A stretch of DNA of 64,000 bases, from assembly GCA_963703855.1 (NCBI GenBank), contig CAVPFW010000017.1, forward strand, positions 1 through 64,000, read 5' to 3'. The stretch's first letter is position 1, and every line of letters starts with the position of its first letter. Of the stretch, positions 57,886 to 64,000 are shown piece by piece. The stretch is from AP-15 sp963703855. Lineage in GTDB: Bacteria; Pseudomonadota; Alphaproteobacteria; ATCC43930; CGMCC-115725. Under the pieces are notes generated by a model. The model was not told the origin of the DNA, did not search any database, and saw only the letters and a list, made by a program, of their open reading frames with translations. Both the position numbers and the translations under genes were made by a program.

Positions 57886-59913
57886 GTGACGCCGGATCTG
57901 CTCGCCCGGCTGGCGCCGATCCGCTTTGGCCGCGCGATCTGCGGCGATCTCGCTGCTGCCGAACGGCGCGAATGGTGGATCGCCAACGGGCTGGGCGGCT
58001 ATGCCGGCGGGACGGTGGCGCAGACCCTGACGCGCCGCTATCACGCGCTGCTGGTGGCGCCGGTCGATCCGCCGCTCGGCCGCGTCCTGGTGCTCGCCAA
58101 GGCCGATGCGCGCGTCGTCGCCGGCGGCGGCTCCCAGCCGCTGTTCACCAACCGATGGGCGAGCGGCGCCATCGATCCCAAGGGTTACCCGGCGCTCGAA
58201 AGCTTTCACCTCGACGGAACCGTCCCGGTATGGCGCTTCGCTTTTGACGGCGTCGTCGTCGAACAGCGGATCTGGATGGAGCCCGGCGCCGACACGGTCT
58301 ACGTCGCCTGGCGGCTCGAAAGCGGGACCGACGCGCCGGCGCCGCTGCTCTCGGTGGTGCTGCTGGCCAATGGCCGCGACCACCATGGCGACACCCGGCC
58401 GCCCGATTTCGCGCCGCACATCGCGGTTCAAGGCGCCGCGCTGACGGTCGCCGCAGCAGACCGGTTCACCGTGCGGGTCGCCGCGACCGGCGGGGCCATC
58501 GTCGCGCGCGACGATTGGTATCGCGATTTCGATCTGCCGGTCGAACGCGAGCGCGGCCTCGGGGCGCACGATTCGCATCTTCATGTCGGCGACCTCGATG
58601 TGCCTCTGTCGCCCGGAATTTGGACCGGCTTTGCCGCGAGCCTCGATGGTGAGGCGGCACCCGATCTCAACGCCGCGCTCGAGCGCCGCCGGACCCATGA
58701 TCGCGCTGTTCTGGAGCAGGCCGTCGCCGCCGACCCGGTCTTTGCCAAAGCACCCGGCTGGGTCATGCGGCTGGTGCTGGCGACCGATCTCTTTGTTATC
58801 GCCCGGCCGCTCGAGGGGCTGCCCGAGGGGCGGTCGGTCATCGCCGGCTATCCCTGGTTCGGCGACTGGGGCCGCGACACGATGATCTCCTTGCCCGGGC
58901 TGTGCCTGGCAACCGGCCGGTTCGACACCGCCCGCCTGATCCTCGAAACCTTCGCGCGCTTTGTCGATCGCGGCATGCTGCCGAACGTCTTTCCCGGCGC
59001 CGGGGGCTCGCCCGAGTACAACACCGCCGATGCCAGCCTGTGGTACATCGAGGCGTGGCGCGCCTACCTCGAAGCGGCCGGCGACGAGGCGGCATTGGCC
59101 GATGTCTTTCCGGTGCTGGCCGAGATCATCGATTGGCACATCCACGGCACTCGCTGGGGCATCGGCGTCGATCCCGCGGACGGGCTGCTGCATGCCGGCG
59201 AGAACGGCGTGCAACTGACCTGGATGGATGCGCGTGTCGGCGGCTGGGTGGTCACGCCGCGCATCGGCAAGCCGGTCGAGATCAACGCCCTGTGGCACAA
59301 CGCGCTCGCCGCGATGGCGGCGATGGCCGAGCGGATCGGCGCGCCGGGCGAGCGCTTTCGCGCCGCTGCGGCTCAGGCGCAGCAAGGGTTTGCGCGCTTC
59401 GTGCTGCCGGACGGCAACGGTCTCCATGACGTCATCGACGGGCCGGAAGGACCCGATGCGAGCCTGCGGCCGAACCAGATCTTCGCCGTCAGCCTGCCGG
59501 CGAGCCCGCTCGATCCGGCAACCCAGCGCGCCATTCTGAGGCGCTGCGGCGAGGCGCTCGCAACCTCCTACGGGCTGCGCTCGCTGGGGCCCGACGAGGC
59601 GGCCTATCGCGGCGCCTGCCGCGGCTCGGCAACCGAACGCGACGGCGCTTATCACCAGGGCACGGTCTGGGCCTGGCTGCTCGGCCCTTGGGCGCTGGCT
59701 CATTACCGCGTCCATGGCGACGCCGCGGCGGCGCAGCGCTTTCTTGAGCCGCTCGGCGATCATCTGGCTGATGCCGGGCTCGGGCAGGTCAGCGAGATCT
59801 TCGACGGCGACCCGCCGCATACGCCGCGCGGCTGCCCCGCCCAAGCCTGGTCGGTCGCCTGCGTGCTCGAAGCCTGGTGGCGGCTCGAACGCGCAAAAAA
59901 CGCGCTCCGATAA
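57886..59913 (+). CDS. Amylo-alpha-1,6-glucosidase (glycogen-debranching enzyme)
   Basis: This 675-residue protein has the GDE N-terminal domain (WWIANGLGGYAGGTVAQTLTRRYHALLV) and the C-terminal (alpha/alpha)6-barrel. GYPWFGDWGRDTMISLPGLCL has the catalytic-acid region, then NTADASLWYIEAWRAYLEA, ENGVQLTWMDARVGGWVVTPR and GSATERDGAYHQGTVWAWLLGP. It removes alpha-1,6 branches from glycogen-like glucans. It starts at GTG 57886 right after the GH63 gene. No glycogen synthesis genes are in the window. Confidence 0.93.
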   Translation: MTPDLLARLAPIRFGRAICGDLAAAERREWWIANGLGGYAGGTVAQTLTRRYHALLVAPVDPPLGRVLVLAKADARVVAGGGSQPLFTNRWASGAIDPKGYPALESFHLDGTVPVWRFAFDGVVVEQRIWMEPGADTVYVAWRLESGTDAPAPLLSVVLLANGRDHHGDTRPPDFAPHIAVQGAALTVAAADRFTVRVAATGGAIVARDDWYRDFDLPVERERGLGAHDSHLHVGDLDVPLSPGIWTGFAASLDGEAAPDLNAALERRRTHDRAVLEQAVAADPVFAKAPGWVMRLVLATDLFVIARPLEGLPEGRSVIAGYPWFGDWGRDTMISLPGLCLATGRFDTARLILETFARFVDRGMLPNVFPGAGGSPEYNTADASLWYIEAWRAYLEAAGDEAALADVFPVLAEIIDWHIHGTRWGIGVDPADGLLHAGENGVQLTWMDARVGGWVVTPRIGKPVEINALWHNALAAMAAMAERIGAPGERFRAAAAQAQQGFARFVLPDGNGLHDVIDGPEGPDASLRPNQIFAVSLPASPLDPATQRAILRRCGEALATSYGLRSLGPDEAAYRGACRGSATERDGAYHQGTVWAWLLGPWALAHYRVHGDAAAAQRFLEPLGDHLADAGLGQVSEIFDGDPPHTPRGCPAQAWSVACVLEAWWRLERAKNALR

Positions 59914-59974
59914 GACCCTGTGCGGTCACGCGCTGTTGAACGACGGCTTCGGCGCGGTGCTGTAATCTGCCGCC

Positions 59975-60688
59975 ATGACAAAAACCTCAGCTCTGTTCGC
60001 CGCGCTCTGCATCTGGCTCATCGCCGGGCCGGCGAGCGCCGGCGAACGCCCGATCGTGGTCGAGCTGTTCACCTCCGAAGGTTGCTCGTCCTGCCCGCCG
60101 GCCGATGCGCTCCTGGCCGAGCTGGCGGGCCGGCCGGACGTGCTGGCGTTGTCCTTTCACGTCGATTACTGGGACCGGCTCGGCTGGAAGGACCCTTTCT
60201 CGAGCCCCGAAGCGACCGCGCGGCAGCAGCGTTACGCCGGGCTGCTCGGCCTCGGCACCATCTACACCCCGCAGATCGTCGTCGACGGCCGGTGGGAGGC
60301 GGTCGGCTCGGACCATGCGGCGGTCGCGCGCGCGCTCGACGAGGCTCGGCACAGCCGCCTTGAGGTGCCGGTTTCACTCGTCGTCGAAAACGGCCGGGCG
60401 CGGATCACCCTCGGGCCGGGCGAGAAGGCCGGATCGGCTTCGGTCCTGCTGATCGGTTTCGATCGCCGCGAAGTCAGCTCGGTCGAACGCGGCGAGAACG
60501 AGGGGCGGATCTTGACGCATGTGGACGTCGTGCGCGGCTCGAGCGAGGTCGGGCGGTTTACCGGTGGAGCGACCGAGATCGAAACGCCGGTGCGCTGGCA
60601 TTCCGACCGCGTCGCCGCGATCGTCCAGGCCGCGGATGGCCGAATCCTCGGCGCCTCCGTCGGCGATGGCGCTTTGTCCGCCGAGTAG
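59975..60688 (+). CDS. DUF1223 family thioredoxin-like protein
   Basis: This 237-residue protein has a signal peptide (LFAALCIWLIAGPASA) and the DUF1223 opening VVELFTSEGCSSCPPADALL, with a CSSC pair in the place of the thioredoxin active site. FHVDYWDRLGWKDPF and YTPQIVVDGR follow. It is probably periplasmic and thiol-active; the role of the family is not established. It is 61 bases after the debranching gene and ends before a strong terminator. Confidence 0.9.
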   Translation: MTKTSALFAALCIWLIAGPASAGERPIVVELFTSEGCSSCPPADALLAELAGRPDVLALSFHVDYWDRLGWKDPFSSPEATARQQRYAGLLGLGTIYTPQIVVDGRWEAVGSDHAAVARALDEARHSRLEVPVSLVVENGRARITLGPGEKAGSASVLLIGFDRREVSSVERGENEGRILTHVDVVRGSSEVGRFTGGATEIETPVRWHSDRVAAIVQAADGRILGASVGDGALSAE

Positions 60689-61026
60689 GCGGGGCCGCCA
60701 TTCCTGGTCATCTCGCGCGGCCGAACCGTCCCGCATCCTGTTCCCCCTGTTTTTTCAGGGGTTTTTACAGGCCCTCTGCCCCAATGTGACGACATCGACA
60801 TCTCCGATGCGGCGATGCTGCCCGGTTCCCGGACACCGCCGCGACCAGCATCCTACGGTGTGATCGAGGCAATTTTATGGTTATCGCAACGAGGAACGCC
60901 GAGCGGCTTTGAGCGCAAGCAACCCGATCTTTGCGGCCGCGGGGTCAATTGTCGCCGGCAGCGCCCTGGCCGCGCGGGCGCGATCATGCCAAGCTCGACC
61001 GTTCCGCACCGCCGGGAGGCTTCCCC
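60689..61026. other. Intergenic region with one terminator
   Basis: Apart from the terminator at 60744-60766 and the GGGAGG ribosome site next to 61027, no feature is seen in these 338 bases. Open frames across it are short and read like antisense noise. Confidence 0.6.
60744..60766 (+). terminator. Rho-independent terminator after the DUF1223 gene
   Basis: CCCCTG (60744-60749), a T6 loop, CAGGGG (60756-60761) and a T5 tract form an intrinsic terminator 56 bases after the DUF1223 stop. Confidence 0.85.
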
Positions 61027-61404
61027 ATGGACATCGAGCGCCTCGATCACCTAGTCCTGACCGTCGCCGATATCGCGCGCACCTGCGAGTTTTATACGCG
61101 TGTGCTGGGGATGGAGGTGACCACCTTTGGCGAGGGGCGCACCGCGCTGCGCTTTGGCCGGCAGAAGATCAACCTGCATCCGGCCGACAACATTCCCGGT
61201 CTCGTCGCCGACCGGCCGACCCCGGGCTCGGGCGATCTGTGCTTCGTCACCGCGGTGCCGCTGGCCGAGGTCGCGGCGCACCTCGCCGAGTGCGGCGTAC
61301 CCGTCGTCGCCGGTCCGGGGCCGCGGGCGGGCGCCATCGGCACGATCCAGTCGGTCTATATCCGCGACCCCGACCGGAACCTGATCGAGATCTCGAATTA
61401 CTGA
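61027..61404 (+). CDS. VOC superfamily protein
   Basis: This 125-residue protein is a single-module vicinal oxygen chelate protein (glyoxalase/bleomycin-resistance/dioxygenase fold). RLDHLVLTVADIARTCEFYTRVLG opens with the first metal His, INLHPADN gives another His, and IYIRDP-like SVYIRDPDRNLIEISNY closes the fold with the conserved Glu. GGGAGG precedes ATG 61027. Relatives are annotated variously, and the substrate is unknown. Confidence 0.9.
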   Translation: MDIERLDHLVLTVADIARTCEFYTRVLGMEVTTFGEGRTALRFGRQKINLHPADNIPGLVADRPTPGSGDLCFVTAVPLAEVAAHLAECGVPVVAGPGPRAGAIGTIQSVYIRDPDRNLIEISNY

Positions 61405-61531
61405 CCGCCGCCGCGTCGCACCCGGTCTGCCGCGGCAGCACCCTGAAAAATCACTCGACGACAGCCCCACGCGTCCTGACGCCGGGCTGCTCGACGCGGG
61501 CTGAATTTCCCGCCTCGCTGGATTTCCCGGC

Positions 61532-61909
61532 TCACGGATGCGGTGGCGGCAGGTATCGGATCGCCACCAAAATAATCCCGACAGCCACCACAAACATGCT
61601 GCCGAGCCGGATCGTCAGGTCGCGCCGCAGCAATTCGAGGTCCCCCTTGAGCTCGGCCCGCAACCCCGCGATTTCCGCCTTGAGCTCGGCTCGCAACTCC
61701 GCGATCTCCGCCTTGAGCTCGGCTCGCAACCCCGCGATATCAGCCTTGAGGTCGGTTTTCGCCGCGACCAGGTCGCCCGTGGTCGCGAACTCCGCCCCCG
61801 ACATCGCGTCGGCGAGGGCCTCGGCCGTGTCGCCGGCCTGCTGCGGCGAGAAGCCGGCGCTTTCGAGCCGGCGCGCGAGCCTCAAGGTATCGAAGGGGAC
61901 CGCCGCCAT
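61532..61909 (-). CDS. DUF1640-type coiled-coil membrane protein
   Basis: This 125-residue protein begins FDTLRLARRLESAGFSPQQA, typical of the DUF1640/CCDC90 group. It then has four units of an 11-residue coiled-coil repeat around LKAEIAGLRAE (encoded by 33-base direct repeats, about 61630-61760), and a C-terminal helix (GSMFVVAVGIILVAI, about 100-116) that anchors it. Its function is unknown. The repeat number may vary between strains. Confidence 0.85.
   Translation of the reverse strand: MAAVPFDTLRLARRLESAGFSPQQAGDTAEALADAMSGAEFATTGDLVAAKTDLKADIAGLRAELKAEIAELRAELKAEIAGLRAELKGDLELLRRDLTIRLGSMFVVAVGIILVAIRYLPPPHP
61630..61760 (-). repeat. Tandem 33-base repeats in the DUF1640 gene
   Basis: About four 33-base units encode successive LKAEI-x-x-LRAE blocks of the coiled-coil. 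The units differ by a few bases (AACTCCGCGATC against AACCCCGCGAT). Lengthening or shortening by whole units would keep the frame. Confidence 0.75.
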
Positions 61910-61937
61910 GGGCTTACCCTAGGCCGCGGCCGCGCAT

Positions 61938-61969
61938 AAAAAAAGACCCGCCGGCATAACCGGCAGGTC
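61938..61969 (-). terminator. Rho-independent terminator after the porin
   Basis: On the minus strand, GACCTGCCGG and CCGGCGGGTC form a ten-base stem (one G-U) with a five-base loop, then a T7 tract (A7 at 61938-61944). It lies 25 bases after the porin stop at 61994. Confidence 0.9.
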
Positions 61970-61993
61970 GCGAAATCGGGGTACAGGTTTTTC

Positions 61994-63659
61994 TTAGAAA
62001 GCCACGCGCCACTTGCCGATCAGGACCTGCTCGTGGCCCTTGGCGTTCGAGACGACGACGCGTTGGCCATACATGTACTCGACGCCGGTGGTGATGAACG
62101 CGACCGGGTTCCACACCAGATTGGCGAACACGTTCCACAGCTCCTTGTTCACCGCGTTGGACTGGGTCGGCCCGATCAGCTGCGAGTTGACCGATTGGTT
62201 CGCCATGCCGGCCGCGATGGTCGAGCGCAGGGTCGGCGTCCACCAATGCTGGTAGCCGCCGTTCGTGCTGAACGCAAAGACCGGATTGACCAGGACGTTC
62301 GACGCCGCCATCCCGCCGATGCAGCCCTTAACCGGCGCCGCGCACGCGGTCGGGACGGTGAAGTTGCTCGCCAGCGAAAACAGGGTCTTGTCACCGCCGC
62401 TGGCATAATTGCCGATCGCCTGGCCGGCGACGAAGCTGAACAGGAAGTCGTCCTTGCCCCAGCCGAACCAACCGGGCTTCACGTCGCCGGCGAAATGCCC
62501 GCCGTAGCCGATATACTGCTTGTCGTAGAATTTGCCGTCCTCGACCGTGGGGAAGAGCAGCACGCCGGCGAAGTCCACGTGCCCCCAGGGCTGCGACCAA
62601 TAGGAGGCGGCAGTGAGGGTGGGGGCGTTCTGCTTGGCCGGATTGGTCCCCGCGGTGCCGGCGCCGGTGCAGGGCTGGCCGTTGCAGGTCGGGGTGATGA
62701 TCCCGGCCCCGGGGCCGCCCGGCAGAGCGGTGGTGACCCCGTCCGACGTGGCGAACCCGAACGGCGTTATCACCGAAGTAAACGGATTTTCAGCCGACAC
62801 CGAGAAGGCGCTGCCATAGGGACCGGCAATGGTGTAGCGCACCTGCGGGATGCGCATGCCGCCGGTCGAGCCCTCGGCGCCGCCGAATTCCATCGAACTC
62901 GGTATCGGCGTCGGCATCGGAGAAGTTCGAGATGGCCTGGCCGGCGAGGAACCCGCCCAACGTGCCGTAGGCGAATCTGAGGCGCGGAACCAGGCTGTCG
63001 CCGCCGCCCTGCCCCAGGGTTTGGCAGCTGAAATTGTTGCAGCCGGCCCAGTCCATCTCGAAGAAGGTCCGCGACTCGCCCCAGGCCGTCGGGGTGCGCG
63101 TCTCGATGTTGACCCTCGATTGCTGCGTGCTGAACTCGAAGACCCCGTTACCCTTCGAATGGTTGGCCGCCTGCGGGATTATGCCGGCGCTGCCGGGGAT
63201 GCCGACGAGGGCGGGGGCGCCGGGAACGAAGGCTTCGCCGACCGGGATACTCTGCAGGTTGCCGTTTTGGCCGGAATTGGACCCGGCGTTGCTGCCGGGG
63301 ACGGCGCCGCCGCCCTGCAGAAAGTCGAGCATGGTGATGTCGACAAAGCCGCCGACGCGGATCGAGGTGTCGGTGCCCGGGATCAGGAACGACCGCGGAA
63401 AGCTGCCGCCGGCCATGGCCTGGCCCGGCACCGCCAAGGTGCCCATCGGCGAGGCGATGCCGGGCGCGATTTTCTGCTGCGGCAGCCCCTGCGCCTGAGC
63501 CTGCGCCAGCTGGTCGATGCGCTGCTGGAGAAGCTGCTGGTTGGCGCGCAGATCCGCCATCTCGTCGGCGCGCGCGCCGGGAAGACCCGTCAGCAACGCG
63601 ATCACCGCGGTGGTCCCGCCGATGGCCGCCACGCTGCCGAAATTCCGCTTTCTGGTCAT
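61994..63659 (-). pseudogene. Outer-membrane porin with N-terminal coiled-coil, split by a one-base insertion
   Basis: The start at 63659 opens a signal peptide (AAIGGTTAVIALLTGLPGARA), then a short coiled-coil (MADLRANQQLLQQRIDQLAQAQ) and the barrel, with SIRVGGFVDITMLDFLQGGG and ETRTPTAWGESRTFFEMDW. The frame breaks after FSDADADTE and continues one frame over from SMEFGGAEGSTGG to a C-terminal LIGKWRVAF, ending with the Phe that marks barrel proteins. One extra base at 62896 or 62897 explains this. The span is 1666 bases, one more than 555 codons. DcaP-like porins have this arrangement; the substrate is unknown. Confidence 0.82.
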
Positions 63660-63813
63660 TGCTCCCCCGAGAAATCAAAGGTTGCGGTCAGCCGGACGAA
63701 AGACACCCGTTTCTGTCTCGCGCCATAATATCGGCGCGCCGGGGTCGATCAAGCGCCCTTTGGCCCTGAAGTGGTGTTTTCGTCGCAGCGTGGCCAGATT
63801 GCAACAATATCCA

Positions 63814-63825
63814 ATAACCGGTTAT
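63814..63825. promoter_or_regulatory. Perfect palindrome in the AT-rich region upstream of the porin
   Basis: ATAACCGGTTAT is a perfect 12-base palindrome, 155 bases upstream of the porin start, within an AT-rich stretch (63800-63850) that stands out in the window. It is probably part of the porin's promoter region. Its regulator is unknown. Confidence 0.4.
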
Positions 63826-63920
63826 ATTATTTCAATAATTCAAATGGGCTCGGGGGCTACAACGGCGCCGCAGAGGGCTGCGGACAGGGTGAATCGGGCT
63901 AGCGGGTTGCGCGAGAGCCG

Positions 63921-64000
63921 TCAGAATTTGACGCCGAGCCGAGCGCCGGCATCGGTCATCCCGGCATTGTGGGGGGCGAGATCGGCGTTCGACATGTGTT
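63921..64000 (-). CDS. C-terminal end of an outer-membrane beta-barrel protein (partial)
   Basis: Read from the right edge on the minus strand, the last residues are SNADLAPHNAGMTDAGARLGVKF, ending at TGA 63921-63923. A C-terminal Phe preceded by alternating hydrophobic residues is the BAM signature of outer-membrane barrel proteins. The rest lies beyond the window, so the family is not known. Confidence 0.5.
   Translation of the reverse strand, partial: HMSNADLAPHNAGMTDAGARLGVKF

Noticed and set aside
57829..59844. 671-codon minus-strand open frame
   Set aside because: It is antisense of the debranching enzyme, whose frame shows catalytic motifs.

Overview
This 64 kb, high-GC window is bacterial and almost fully coding. 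A complete hopanoid operon, a system I cytochrome c maturation operon, an Rrf2-led sufBCDSUT operon, SufU beside SufS, a DUF1640 coiled-coil protein and REP-like intergenic repeats together suggest an alphaproteobacterium, most likely Rhodospirillales-like. That placement is inferred from gene content, not from a marker tree. No tRNA, rRNA or CRISPR array was seen.

Layout. 1-7668 (minus strand): a surface-glycan block with a methyltransferase fusion protein that runs off the left edge, two GT-B glycosyltransferases and a second methyltransferase. 7863-23958: a catabolic block. It holds an amidohydrolase, acetate kinase, benzoate-CoA ligase divergent from boxC-boxB, a DapA-type lyase, a gentisate 1,2-dioxygenase-like cupin, an FAD monooxygenase, a frameshifted gamma-glutamyltransferase, panC, a two-subunit ThDP decarboxylase and a Met-rich multicopper oxidase. 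23959-25993: an AT-richer junction, an IS701-type transposase and a repeat with inverted ends. 26082-30015: ccmF-ccmH-ccmI, without ccmG. 30069-42744: the hopanoid locus hpnA-C-D-E-shc-hpnG, then hpnH and ispH on the opposite strand, then hpnI-J-K. 42869-45942: a small lipoprotein, a 70-residue protein and an OmpR/histidine-kinase pair. 46261-52759: the suf operon. 52987-64000: a GrdB/PrdB-like fragment, a trans-sulfuration enzyme, a GH63/debranching-enzyme pair, DUF1223, VOC and DUF1640 proteins, a frameshifted porin and the tail of another outer-membrane protein.

How the genes work together. The hopanoid locus covers farnesyl diphosphate to squalene (HpnD, HpnC, HpnE), cyclisation (Shc), side-chain building (HpnH, HpnG) and the cyclitol-ether head group (HpnI, HpnK, HpnJ). 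IspH supplies isoprenoid precursors. The suf block gives a scaffold, desulfurase, carrier and regulator. The catabolic block joins the aerobic benzoyl-CoA epoxide route (boxA is not in the window) to a gentisate-type ring-cleavage branch.

The most striking sequence-level observation is that four genes (ggt, the transposase, sufS and the porin) each split into two well-conserved halves that one extra base would explain. Their spans are all one base more than a multiple of three. This points to insertion errors in the sequence, or to unusual decay. A dispersed palindromic repeat family, two copies of which lie inside the suf operon, is the other feature most worth following. I found no convincing wholly undescribed system. 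The closest candidates are the mixed aromatic cluster with its unassigned lyase, decarboxylase and hydrolase, and the GrdB/PrdB-like gene with an abnormal start.
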